DNA from: Paenibacillus faecalis
GTDB taxonomy: Bacteria; Bacillota; Bacilli; Paenibacillales; Paenibacillaceae
Reading direction: 5' to 3'
NCBI RefSeq assembly: GCF_900289175.1
Contig: NZ_LT985747.1
Location: 2,632,624-2,696,623 of the forward strand
Length of the DNA stretch: 64,000 nt
This document shows positions 45,330 through 53,538 of the stretch, one piece after another. The position numbers and the translations under genes were made by a program. Below the pieces are notes generated by a model. It was not told the DNA's origin, did no database searches, and was given only the letters and a program-made list of their open reading frames with translations. Each line of letters opens with the position of its first letter. Position 1 is the first letter of the stretch.

Positions 45330-45863
45330 TTATCCGAAGACAAACAGGCATACAGCAATGGCTGCAATAAATCCAACGACATCAGAGAACAAACCAACCT
45401 TCAATGCATAGCGGCCATTTCGAATCCCCACCGCACCAAAATATACGGTCAGCACATAAAGCGTTGTATCTGTACTTCCCTGAATGGTGGAAGCAATCCG
45501 GCCAATCATGGAGTCGGGACCATACGCACGAATCAGCTCTGTTGTGTAAGCCAGAGAGCCCGTCCCTGTAAGCGGACGTAAAATTCCTAAAGGCAATACT
45601 TCCGTCGGAACACCGAGCCATTGCAAAAAAGGGGCCGTCCATCCCACCATAAATTCCAATGCCCCCGAGGAGCGAAAAACACTGATGGCAACCATCATGC
45701 CGACCAAATGCGGAATGATCGATATTGCTGTGGAGAACCCGTCCTTTGCTCCGTCAACGAATGACTCATATACCGGGACTTTTTTGGTAAAAGCATATAA
45801 TGGAATGAACGCGATAATGACCGGTATGGCCCATGCGGATATTGCATTGATCCATGTCAGCAA
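45330..45863 (-). CDS. spmB: Spore maturation protein B
   Basis: A 177-residue membrane protein of the nucleoside-recognition (Gate) fold. PHLVGMMVAISVFRSSGALE and LRPLTGTGSLAYTTELI with STIQGSTDTTLYVLTVYFG are diagnostic. With SpmA it is needed for full spore core dehydration in Bacillus. TTG start with GTGAGGA close by; six bases after spmA. Confidence 0.94.
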   Translation of the reverse strand: MLTWINAISAWAIPVIIAFIPLYAFTKKVPVYESFVDGAKDGFSTAISIIPHLVGMMVAISVFRSSGALEFMVGWTAPFLQWLGVPTEVLPLGILRPLTGTGSLAYTTELIRAYGPDSMIGRIASTIQGSTDTTLYVLTVYFGAVGIRNGRYALKVGLFSDVVGFIAAIAVCLFVFG

Positions 45864-45869
45864 CCGTCC

Positions 45870-46508
45870 TCACCCTTTCCCACCAGCATTCACAGCAAGG
45901 CCACTGCCGGCACCTGGCGGCTTTGTACGCCGAATAGTGATCGCTCTGAACCAGCGGTCAGCGATAATGGCAGCCAAGGTTGCAATCGCTGTAGCAAGAA
46001 GGGTTGAACCGACAATCTCTGCGGGATTGGCTGATTGATAGTTCATCCTTATCGCAATCAATGTCGTTGGAATAATCGTAATACTCGCCGTGTTTAGGGC
46101 GAGCAAGGTGCACATGGCCGGGGTGGCCGTATCTTTCTCGGGATTCAGCTTCTGCAGCTCCTGCATCGCTTTGATCCCCATCGGTGTAGCCGCATTGCCA
46201 AGCCCAAACAGATTAGCGCTCATGTTAGACAGTATGTACCCCATAGCGGGGTGATTCTTCGGAACGTCAGGAAATAAAAAGCGAACCAGAGGACCCATCA
46301 GCTTAGCAACCTTGGTCAGCAAACCAGAGTCTTCGGCCAGTCGCATCATACCAAGCCAAAAGACAAGTACGCTGATCAAACCGAATGAAACCGTAACTCC
46401 AGTTTGTGCACCGTCAAAGGCGGCCTTTGTAACGCTATCGATATTTCCGTTCGCTGCGGCAAAAATAAATCCGATGAGAATCATCCCCATCCAAATCACG
46501 TTGATCAT
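45870..46508 (-). CDS. spmA: Spore maturation protein A
   Basis: A 212-residue membrane protein, homologous in fold to SpmB. Motifs: INVIWMGMILIGFIFAAANG, FGLISVLVFWLGMMRLAEDSG and LSNMSANLFGLGNAATPMGIKAM. The ATG at 46508 has GGGGGAGAG upstream; a longer reading overlaps dacB and is rejected. Confidence 0.95.
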   Translation of the reverse strand: MINVIWMGMILIGFIFAAANGNIDSVTKAAFDGAQTGVTVSFGLISVLVFWLGMMRLAEDSGLLTKVAKLMGPLVRFLFPDVPKNHPAMGYILSNMSANLFGLGNAATPMGIKAMQELQKLNPEKDTATPAMCTLLALNTASITIIPTTLIAIRMNYQSANPAEIVGSTLLATAIATLAAIIADRWFRAITIRRTKPPGAGSGLAVNAGGKG

Positions 46509-46561
46509 TTCTCTCTCCCCCGTTCTTTCCGTTATCAAGCCCCCACCTGAGCTTAAAGCTG

Positions 46562-47752
46562 CTACTTCTGTCCCCCAAACATCAATCTCAGCACTTGAGT
46601 GGCTGCCCCCCACAGCGTATCTGCATGATGTCGTCCCATAGCGCTTGTTTCGCTTGAATGATGGATGACTTTATCCGGCAATCGGCTTCCTTCAACAAAT
46701 ACAGGCACTTTGCCAATGACACTTCCATCTAATGAAAATTCCACAAAACCCCGATGCCCGAAGCTTAAATCTGGATTTCTGGGTTGATCCAATACAAGTT
46801 TTTTTACAATGCGTTCCTCTTCTCCCTGAGCCAATGCATAATCAAAGCCTGTTCCGGTCACAAGCGAATGACCTTGCAGCTTTTGTCCTTTTACAGCCAA
46901 CTGTTTTAATGGATAATGAGCAAACCCGTAGTCCAGTAAATCGGAATGATCCTTCCAGTCGCTTCCATCGTTTAATGTAACCGCTGCAATCTGTTGCCCG
47001 TTACGTGTGGCTGAGCTGACAAGACAACGGAAAGCCTTTTTCGTGTATCCCGTTTTAACACCATCCGCCCCTTCATAGAGATGAAGCATTTTATTTTTGT
47101 TACTCCACTTATAATCCCAATTCTCATTCGGGTTGGGAGCACGCTTAACAGGTGTTTTTACAATTTCACGGAATATCGGATTTTTAAGGGCATAAGCCGT
47201 AAGCTTGGCCACATCATTTGCTGTTGAATAATGCTCATCATGATCAAGCCCATGCGGGTTCATAAAATGAGTGTTCTCAAGACCAAGTTCCATCGCCTTC
47301 TTATTCATCATCAGTACGAAGCCTTCCTCGGAGCCTCCTACATGCTCAGCGATAGCCGAAGCCGCATCATTTCCGGAGCGAAGCATCAAACCATATACTA
47401 AATTTTCCAGCGTCATCTCTTCTCCAAGTTTCAAAAACAAGGATGATCCTTCTTTAGCGAACGCATTTTTGGTTACTTTAACCGAATCTTTCAAATTTCC
47501 CTGCTCAATTGCAACGATCGCTGTCATGATTTTGGTCAAACTGGCAATTCTCATTCGATCGTCCCCGTTTTTGCTGTACAGCATTCTCCCTGACGTCACA
47601 TCGATTAAAGCTGCTGCCTGGGCATTGTTAGAAGGAGGAACAGGCTGTTCGTTTTGCGGTTCCGCATACGCCCCGGCTGTACTAATCAAAATAACGATAG
47701 AAATTAAACATATAAACATGGATTGAACTGAAACAAAGTTATACCGATTCAT
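46562..47752 (-). CDS. dacB: D-alanyl-D-alanine carboxypeptidase (DacB-type penicillin-binding protein)
   Basis: A 396-residue serine peptidase with a signal peptide (SVQSMFICLISIVILISTAG, cleavage after AYA). Active site SxxK is IASLTKIM, then LRSGNDAAS and GVKTGYT. It trims pentapeptides of spore cortex peptidoglycan, controlling cross-linking. It heads the dacB-spmA-spmB cluster as in B. subtilis. GGAGG lies nine bases before the ATG at 47752. Confidence 0.95.
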   Translation of the reverse strand: MNRYNFVSVQSMFICLISIVILISTAGAYAEPQNEQPVPPSNNAQAAALIDVTSGRMLYSKNGDDRMRIASLTKIMTAIVAIEQGNLKDSVKVTKNAFAKEGSSLFLKLGEEMTLENLVYGLMLRSGNDAASAIAEHVGGSEEGFVLMMNKKAMELGLENTHFMNPHGLDHDEHYSTANDVAKLTAYALKNPIFREIVKTPVKRAPNPNENWDYKWSNKNKMLHLYEGADGVKTGYTKKAFRCLVSSATRNGQQIAAVTLNDGSDWKDHSDLLDYGFAHYPLKQLAVKGQKLQGHSLVTGTGFDYALAQGEEERIVKKLVLDQPRNPDLSFGHRGFVEFSLDGSVIGKVPVFVEGSRLPDKVIHHSSETSAMGRHHADTLWGAATQVLRLMFGGQK

Positions 47753-47828
47753 CAATTTTAGCCTCCGGTAATCCGATATCTTGTACAAGTATATGCAGTA
47801 TTTGCTAAGGGTATGTCCAAGTTCCGTA

Positions 47829-47915
47829 AACAAGAAGAAACGTCTCCTGTATCCTAAATAGAAGGATGAAGAGCGTTTCTTAAAGAAATATCCCTCCCGT
47901 TCGAATCGGAAGGGA
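47829..47915 (-). terminator. Two tandem terminator hairpins after ytfJ
   Basis: ATCCCTTCCG/CGGGAGGGAT (47889-47915) followed by ATTTCTTT, then AAGAAACG/CGTTTCTT with inner pairing (47829-47884). Both lie between ytfJ and dacB. Confidence 0.75.
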
Positions 47916-47928
47916 TTGGCGGGCGAAA

Positions 47929-48417
47929 TCAGTTAGAAGACTGGTTTTGGCTTTGAGCTGAACTGGATGAGCTTGAAGCGTTTGAAGCGTTCGATGCTTT
48001 GGAACCGTTCATTCCATTCTGAATCATGGTTTGAATCTGCTCAAGCAGATATGGTGTGGCATCAATCATGCGTTCAAACAGATGTGTTTGATTATCCAAT
48101 GGAACAATATGCACACCTTCTGATCCGACGACAAGAAATGCGATAGGTCTTATGGATACACCGCCACCGCTACCGCCGCCGAAAGGGAGCGGACCTTTAT
48201 CATGCTGGTGGTTTTCTCCACTGCTACGCCCAGCTTTATTTTGGGTATTATAGTCACTTCCCCCTGCTGCAAAACCAAATGCCACCTTACTTATCGGAAG
48301 GATTACAGATCCATCCGGGGTATTAACAGGATCGCCAACGATGGTGTTGACATCGACCATAGCTTTAATGTTTTCCATGGCCGTTTGCATTAACCCTTGA
48401 ATAGGGTGATTGGACAT
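47929..48417 (-). CDS. ytfJ: Spore protein YtfJ / GerW family
   Basis: A 162-residue protein of the GerW family. HPIQGLMQTAMENIKAMVDVN, DGSVILPISKVAFGFAAGGSDY, a glycine-rich loop (GGGSGGGVSI) and PIAFLVVGSEGVHIVPLD are typical; the tail is Ser/Asn-rich. In Bacillus it is needed for germination in some nutrients. In B. subtilis it is next to ytfI; here ytfI lies 7 kb away across an accessory island. Confidence 0.93.
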   Translation of the reverse strand: MSNHPIQGLMQTAMENIKAMVDVNTIVGDPVNTPDGSVILPISKVAFGFAAGGSDYNTQNKAGRSSGENHQHDKGPLPFGGGSGGGVSIRPIAFLVVGSEGVHIVPLDNQTHLFERMIDATPYLLEQIQTMIQNGMNGSKASNASNASSSSSSAQSQNQSSN

Positions 48418-48689
48418 GATGATTCCTCCTTTGCTGTACTTTGCAAAAATAAGGGCTTTCCTGTACTTTTATCAGTTTGCACGGATGATCGCTGTAATAT
48501 GTATGAGTCTTTATGCAGGCTTAATCAAAATATGTAATGATAAATCCCAATGATACCCATTAAATGGTTGAGGAGCTGGTAAACCAGCAGTGAGGAGAGA
48601 AGACGCAAACTGAATGTATCCCTACATTTTAAATTTTTGGGATATCCTTACCTGCCAAATTAGGAATGGCAAAAGGAATAAAGTTAGTA
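48418..48689. other. Intergenic start of the accessory island
   Basis: About 270 bases between ytfJ and the marR promoter. It contains a short hairpin GCTGGTAAACCAGC (48571-48584). No ORF with a ribosome site is seen, and no att-like repeat could be matched at the other end of the island. Confidence 0.5.
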
Positions 48690-48718
48690 TTGACTCCCCT
48701 CAACATAGTTAGTACACT
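48690..48718 (+). promoter_or_regulatory. Predicted promoter of the marR gene
   Basis: TTGACT, 17-base spacer, TACACT. The -10 lies inside the operator palindrome, which predicts self-repression. Confidence 0.7.
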
Positions 48719-48721
48719 AAC
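48708..48721. promoter_or_regulatory. MarR operator 1
   Basis: Perfect palindrome GTTAGT-AC-ACTAAC covering the -10 box of the marR promoter. A near copy precedes the next gene. Confidence 0.7.
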
Positions 48722-48761
48722 CATATGGGTGACTCATATAACTTAACATATGGAGGTTAAA

Positions 48762-49205
48762 ATGAAACTAGCTGGTTTTTTAATTATGAAAATCGCCAAG
48801 GATCTTCGGTATGAACTTGCAAAGGAGCTTGAATCTTTGGATCTAACACCCGCACAATGGGCCATTTTAAAAAATATTGATATGAAAGAAGAAATGAATA
48901 GCTCCTTAAATGATAGAACTTCTAAATCCATTGCACATGAGCTTCAATTTGATAAACCAACTGTTTCAGGTATCATTAATCGTTTAGAAATAAAAAATAT
49001 GGTCTATAAGCAACCTCATCCTCAAGATAAACGATCCTTTATTTTATCACTAACAAAAGAAGCAAAGCAGCGTATTCCTCTACTAGAAGAAGCAAGCGAG
49101 CGCGTTATGATAAGATCACTGTCTAATCTTTCCCCAGAGGAATATACACAATTTATTGGATACCTTCAAAAGGTGGAGTCTACATTACATCATGCAAATA
49201 TATAA
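48762..49205 (+). CDS. MarR-family transcriptional regulator
   Basis: A 147-residue winged-helix regulator. DLTPAQWAILKNI (helix alpha2), TSKSIAHELQFDKPTVSGIINRLEIKNMV (recognition helix) and DKRSFILSLTKEAKQ (wing) give the family. GGAGG lies five bases before the ATG at 48762. The gene is AT-rich compared with the neighbouring core genes. It probably represses itself and the NmrA-like gene that follows, through the paired operators; the inducer is unknown. Confidence 0.9.
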   Translation: MKLAGFLIMKIAKDLRYELAKELESLDLTPAQWAILKNIDMKEEMNSSLNDRTSKSIAHELQFDKPTVSGIINRLEIKNMVYKQPHPQDKRSFILSLTKEAKQRIPLLEEASERVMIRSLSNLSPEEYTQFIGYLQKVESTLHHANI

Positions 49206-49226
49206 GTAACTCAATCTAATTATGTA

Positions 49227-49240
49227 GTAAGTACACTAAC
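49227..49240. promoter_or_regulatory. MarR operator 2
   Basis: GTAAGT-AC-ACTAAC, one base different from operator 1 and extended by TA on both sides; 40 bases before the NmrA-like start codon. Confidence 0.65.
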
Positions 49241-49279
49241 TAATTATTTAATAGAAATTACTTCTAAGGAGGAGTCGAT

Positions 49280-50140
49280 GTGGCTACCATATTGGTAACA
49301 GGGTCTACAGGGAATATTGGCAGTTACGTTGTAACTGAGCTACTTAAACGAGAAGCAGAGGTTCGAGCCGCAGTGACCAACATAGGAAGGGCAAGAACAA
49401 TTTTTCAACCGCACCCTAATTTAGAAATTACGGCATTTGATTTTCTTCAACCTTCCACTTTCCCAGCAGCACTAAAGGACATAAAAAAAATCTTCTTAAT
49501 ACGTCCGCCCCAACTAGCAAAACCAGAAAGGGATATGCTCCCCTTCCTGAAAGCTGCTAAATCGGCTGGAGTTGAGCACATTGTATTTGTATCCTTAATT
49601 GGCGTGGAAAAAAATCCTATTGTTCCACATCACAAAATTGAAAACTTGATCCTTGAATTAGGCTTTACTTACACTTTCTTACGTCCAAGCTTCTTTATGC
49701 AGAATTTGAATACTACACACCGTGAAGATATTTCCATTCGCAACGAATTATATATACCTGTAGGAAAGGCAAAAACCAGTTTCATTGATACACGTGATAT
49801 AGGTGAAGCTGCAGCGGTTTGCCTTACCCGTTCAGAACACGAGAATAAGAAATATGAATTAACAGGTCCCGAAGCCCTTAGCTATGATGAAGTTGCTAGC
49901 ATAATGTCTAGAATTTTAGGTCGGAAAATCATATATAAAAACCCAAATGTTTTTACATTTCGAAACACAAGTATTAAACGAGGTATGCCAAAGGGTTTCG
50001 CAAATGTGATGACGGTGCTCTACACGATGACTAAGTTCGGTACCGCAAAAAAGATAACTCATGACCTAGAAAAAATTTTAACTCATCCCCCTATCACCTT
50101 TGAACGATATGTTAAAGATCATAAAGAAGACTTTAATTAA
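49280..50140 (+). CDS. NmrA-like NAD(P)-binding protein (SDR atypical, quinone oxidoreductase-like)
   Basis: A 286-residue Rossmann protein. The nucleotide motif is LVTGSTGNIGSYV; SLIGVEKNPIVPHHKIENLI and TFLRPSFFMQNLN fit the NmrA/QOR2 branch of atypical short-chain dehydrogenases, which lack the catalytic Tyr. GTG start with AAGGAGG seven bases before; an out-of-frame ATG overlaps it. Directly after marR and under operator 2, hence likely a MarR-regulated response to reactive small molecules. Confidence 0.88.
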   Translation: MATILVTGSTGNIGSYVVTELLKREAEVRAAVTNIGRARTIFQPHPNLEITAFDFLQPSTFPAALKDIKKIFLIRPPQLAKPERDMLPFLKAAKSAGVEHIVFVSLIGVEKNPIVPHHKIENLILELGFTYTFLRPSFFMQNLNTTHREDISIRNELYIPVGKAKTSFIDTRDIGEAAAVCLTRSEHENKKYELTGPEALSYDEVASIMSRILGRKIIYKNPNVFTFRNTSIKRGMPKGFANVMTVLYTMTKFGTAKKITHDLEKILTHPPITFERYVKDHKEDFN

Positions 50141-50227
50141 GAAGTAGATATCCAGTAAGCGCTAAACCTTGAAAGTAAGTGGGGAACCCCAAAAAAATAT
50201 ACTTGGAATAATGTACAGATTCATCAT

Positions 50228-50932
50228 ATGAAACCGTTAGAATATAATGGCCCAGATAGTTTTGATAATTTAATTCCATTATGGAAACCAGGAGCCACTG
50301 CAAAGAATGGTATAATTAATCATAGTGAATTTACTTCTTGGTGGGTAAATTATTGGGTGGAGTTGGGTCGATTGAAAAATGGAAATATTGTTGAGTTAAT
50401 AGCATCGTTAAAGAAGGAACAAGATAACTTTGAAGAAGGCGTCTTTAATCTTCTAATTCCAGGCAATGATGAGCCAAAAGCAGTATGTGTCTGGAATCAG
50501 GGTGTAAACGAGGATGCGTATTTGAAACTCCAAAAAGAAAAGAATTGGTACTTTCCCAATGATTATCTAGATTTTCTTCGGACAACAAATGGTTGTTCGA
50601 TGTTTCAACACCCTCATTATGGAGGAGGTGTGGACTTACTCGATCTTCAACGCATGGTTAATATCCATAATGAAATAGAACAAATTCCTCCTCATTGGTA
50701 TCCTATAGCTTGGACTGATTACGTAGCTGGTGCGATCTGTATTGATTCTGAGCAATGCAAGAATAATCGTTTTCCGCACATTTTTTTTCTTGATGCAATG
50801 AAAGATGTTAATGAAGCAATTCCGATCCATTGTGATTTTAAAACATGGTTCGAAAGATTGATTATATGTCAGGGTGTTGAGTTCTGGTTATGGGATTATC
50901 ATGATAAACTCGAATTTAGAAATGAGAATTAG
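50228..50932 (+). CDS. SMI1/KNR4 (SUKH) family protein
   Basis: A 234-residue cytosolic product. The SUKH pattern is in the C-terminal two thirds: FPNDYLDFLRTTNGCSMF, GGGVDLLDLQRMVNIHNEI, AWTDYVAGAICIDSE, and FFLDAMKDVNEAIP with DFKTWFERLI. SUKH proteins are common immunity factors for polymorphic toxins but also have housekeeping roles. No toxin gene is next to it, so it looks like an orphan. Low GC. Weak ribosome site, so the start is uncertain. Confidence 0.75.
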   Translation: MKPLEYNGPDSFDNLIPLWKPGATAKNGIINHSEFTSWWVNYWVELGRLKNGNIVELIASLKKEQDNFEEGVFNLLIPGNDEPKAVCVWNQGVNEDAYLKLQKEKNWYFPNDYLDFLRTTNGCSMFQHPHYGGGVDLLDLQRMVNIHNEIEQIPPHWYPIAWTDYVAGAICIDSEQCKNNRFPHIFFLDAMKDVNEAIPIHCDFKTWFERLIICQGVEFWLWDYHDKLEFRNEN

Positions 50933-51023
50933 TAATAAAAAGTCGCCTATGTACCGAGAGCCATGCAAAGATTTACCTTTGAGTAAAAGTGAGCTTCAAA
51001 TTGGAAATGTACTTGTGAAGACT

Positions 51024-51062
51024 AAAAAAAGCAGCTCGTTCCTCATCTGAAGACGGGCTGCT
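51024..51062 (-). terminator. Terminator hairpin at the end of the transposase remnant
   Basis: AGCAGC-CGT / ACG-GCTGCT stem followed by TTTTTTT on the minus strand. Confidence 0.75.
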
Positions 51063-51823
51063 TCTGTTCTACCAGCTTCACCATTCGTTCCACATTTACA
51101 ACAAACGCCTGTATTCGCATGCGAAATAGACCTCGGTATTTAGCTATTACCATGGCCCCTTCATGATCAGATAGCAGTTCCTCCACGGATTCACCCAACT
51201 TAGCGAAGTAATGAAGTATAACCTTCTCTGCATCTTCTTGTTCGCTTTTCACATGAGGCATGGTGGGCAGTCTCTTCTCCAGCTTCGGATGTCGTTTGAC
51301 AACCGTTCGCATAAGACATTTAGCTGCATCTCGTAACACGTCTAAAGGTCGCTGTTTTGGACTGCTTGCTTGGGTATGAGTCGCATCCAAAATAATGGTT
51401 TTACTCTTTATGAGTCCTTTCTCTAAACATTGACTCACCACATGTTTAAACACGTCTTCCACTTGACTTGCACCCAGTCGATGGTTCCGAAAACGTGATT
51501 AATTGCGAGGCATCTGGCAAGGGATCTTCTGGATTAACCCCAAGAAACCATTTGTACTCTAGATTCACCTGCTCTTCCTGAACAACTCGTTCATCTGAAA
51601 GATTGTAAAGGATCTGCAAAAAGAGCAGACGAAAAAGCAGCTCAGGCTCATGAGCCGGTCTGCCGTAATATTTGCAATAGCTGTTTTCAACCAACTTATG
51701 AATAAAGCTGAAGTCTACAACACGATGGATCTTTCGTAGCAAGTGATCTTCAGGAACAAGATTATATAATTCTACATGGAATGATGCAGATAATTGTCTA
51801 CCGGCATGTAACAATAGGCTCAT
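51043..51823 (-). pseudogene. IS1182-family transposase, frameshifted and internally deleted
   Basis: The N-terminal part (ELYNLVPEDHLLRKIHRVVD, GRPAHEPELLFRLLFLQILY, NLEYKWFLGVNPEDPLPDAS) is the DUF772 region of IS1182-type transposases. A run of four T (51490-51493, minus strand) where three would keep the frame shifts reading; the other frame continues FRNHRLGASQVEDVFKHVV, then ILDATHTQA. After LLSDHEG the sequence jumps to the C-terminal AKYRGLFRMRIQAFVVNVER, so the catalytic middle is deleted. About 260 codons remain of roughly 450. Inactive remnant. Confidence 0.88.
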
Positions 51824-51852
51824 CACACTTTACTTTTCTTCTATTATACAAC

Positions 51853-51880
51853 AAACCCAGCACCGACTAGGTACTGGGCT
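51853..51880 (-). terminator. Terminator of the receptor-peptide operon
   Basis: CCCAG-ACC/GGT-CTGGG stem on the minus strand followed by TTTGTTG, 59 bases after the peptide gene. Confidence 0.75.
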
Positions 51881-51938
51881 CCATTTTACAGAGCTCTCCC
51901 AATATAGGAACGCTTTGCAACTAATTTTGTTGGTGCTT

Positions 51939-52097
51939 CTATTTGTCGAATGCTCCTCCACCATGATTAAACTTTGTAAATATAACCGATGGTTCAAATT
52001 GTTTAGATGTTTCAGGTTGTTGAACAGCTTTCAAAGGGGGGGATGCAAATGAAGCCATAAGCATGAGACTTACTAATAAAGTACCGGCTCTTTTCAT
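51939..52097 (-). CDS. Candidate exported signalling peptide precursor (52 aa)
   Basis: Begins one base after the receptor stop codon (TAG-A-ATG), with GAGGTG ten bases before the ATG. The product has a positive N-terminus (MKRAG), a hydrophobic secretion segment (TLLVSLMLMASFASPPLKA) and a short polar tail ending FNHGGGAFDK. This plan (Sec signal, 20-30 residue exterior, signal at or near the C-terminus) is that of Phr, NprX and AimP-type precursors next to RRNPP receptors. A run of seven C (minus strand) lies at the SPP codons. The mature peptide cannot be fixed from sequence alone. Confidence 0.75.
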   Translation of the reverse strand: MKRAGTLLVSLMLMASFASPPLKAVQQPETSKQFEPSVIFTKFNHGGGAFDK

Positions 52098-52098
52098 T

Positions 52099-53457
52099 CT
52101 ATAAGCGCACCTCACTAATTAAATTATTATATCTATGTTGTGCTTCAGTAGTTGCAACATGTCTAAATGCCTCGAAGTTTTTTACACTTTTTAAGATTGC
52201 TTTATCGTTGCGAATTTCATTTGCAGCAGATAAACAATCCAATACATAATTAATACCTATATCATACCTTCCTTGACGCAAATAATAAATAGACAATTCA
52301 TTTAAAAGACGAACCATACGATCTTCAATTACTTGATGGGTGTAAGGTGTCTGTTGATTTGTTTCTTTGATTCCCTCTAAAGAAGTCATATTCTTAAATT
52401 TTTCTAAGATGTGATCTATATTAAATTTAAACATGTTTGAAGCCTTGACGATTTTAACTAAAGCAGTCAAAACTTCCTCTTCTCTAGATTCAATCATTAT
52501 AACGTAATCGGATAATACCTCTGTTTGTCCCATTAATAGTCTATATAAATATGTATTCATAATAGCTAGTATTTTAAATTTTTCCTTCAATTCAGCAGCT
52601 TCTTTAGTGTTCTCCTTTACCCAACTTAATTCAGAAGATAAAGCCACAAACTCTAATGCTTGTTCATAATCACCTCTTTCTTCATATACAATGGATTGTA
52701 GCAAGTATGAATATGTAATGTATAAAAATAGTGGACTCTTAGGCTTCTTGTTGTTAGATCTGATATTTTTATTATATTCGAGCTCGTACTGGATAGAAGC
52801 TCTTTCCCGCATTTCCTTCGCAATTTCGTCAACTTTCCTCCATTTTTGAAGTGAGAGATAAGTATTCGCAAGATCTTTTAACGCATCAAGCTGATCCGCT
52901 GGATCTAAACCATCAATAAAGACTTCTAATCTTGTAGCTGCCCTTAGATTTTGTTCCTGGTCATGACTAAGGTCAATTTTAAACAAGCGATAATGGCAAA
53001 GAGCTAAACGCTCTGAATGCTGATATTTTTCAGCTTCCGCTACATTTTTATAAATAATTGCTGTTGTTTCTCTATCCCCTTCAGCGAACAATTCCTCAGC
53101 CAGTTCAAACAGCATCGGCGAGTACGCAAGATTCTCCAACAGCGTTTGAACCACTTCTTCAACGATATCTAGTTTGCGTAGTTCAGCACAACGTCTCAGG
53201 AAAGGCCCTATCCGTCGCCAGGTGACTGTGTGCGTGAAGCAGGCATCCATAAATTCTTTATATAAGCTTCCTTCTGGAAGCCCCATCGCAGATATGACGA
53301 GATCAAACTGCGTGATAGAAGTAAGACGTTCTCCATTAATTAGTGCGCTTAGTGTCCCCGAATTCACAGTAGATAATCTCGATAGTTGATTAATGGATAT
53401 CCCGTTAGTTTCTAGATACTTGTTCAATTCTGATTGTATCGTGGTTGTATGGTTCAA
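52099..53457 (-). CDS. RRNPP-type quorum-sensing receptor (HTH plus TPR), AimR/Alo-like
   Basis: A 452-residue cytosolic protein: N-terminal helix-turn-helix (about 8-55: ISINQLSRLSTVNSGTLSAL) followed by helical repeats across the rest (for example DALKDLANTYLSLQKWRKVD, YEERGDYEQALEFVALSSEL, YLRQGRYDIGINYVLDCLSA). No membrane segments. This is the build of peptide receptors such as AimR, PlcR and NprR. TTG start: the one at 53466 touches GGAGG, so TTG 53457 nine bases away is chosen. A complete unit with its own promoter, peptide gene and terminator. Confidence 0.85.
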   Translation of the reverse strand: MNHTTTIQSELNKYLETNGISINQLSRLSTVNSGTLSALINGERLTSITQFDLVISAMGLPEGSLYKEFMDACFTHTVTWRRIGPFLRRCAELRKLDIVEEVVQTLLENLAYSPMLFELAEELFAEGDRETTAIIYKNVAEAEKYQHSERLALCHYRLFKIDLSHDQEQNLRAATRLEVFIDGLDPADQLDALKDLANTYLSLQKWRKVDEIAKEMRERASIQYELEYNKNIRSNNKKPKSPLFLYITYSYLLQSIVYEERGDYEQALEFVALSSELSWVKENTKEAAELKEKFKILAIMNTYLYRLLMGQTEVLSDYVIMIESREEEVLTALVKIVKASNMFKFNIDHILEKFKNMTSLEGIKETNQQTPYTHQVIEDRMVRLLNELSIYYLRQGRYDIGINYVLDCLSAANEIRNDKAILKSVKNFEAFRHVATTEAQHRYNNLISEVRL

Positions 53458-53508
53458 TTCAGACAACCTCCAATCTTTGTTTCAAACGCCCATAATTTGG
53501 CATTACTT

Positions 53509-53538
53509 ATAATATATCGGGATTCGAACACTTGTCAA
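53509..53538 (-). promoter_or_regulatory. Predicted sigma-A promoter of the receptor-peptide operon
   Basis: Consensus TTGACA followed by TATATT at 16 bases or TATTAT at 18 bases; about 50 bases before the receptor start. Confidence 0.75.

Noticed and set aside
52036..52043. Treating the seven-base homopolymer in the peptide gene as a programmed frameshift site
   Set aside because: The reading frame through it gives a sensible signal peptide and tail, and the alternative frames end quickly; nothing else supports frameshifting.
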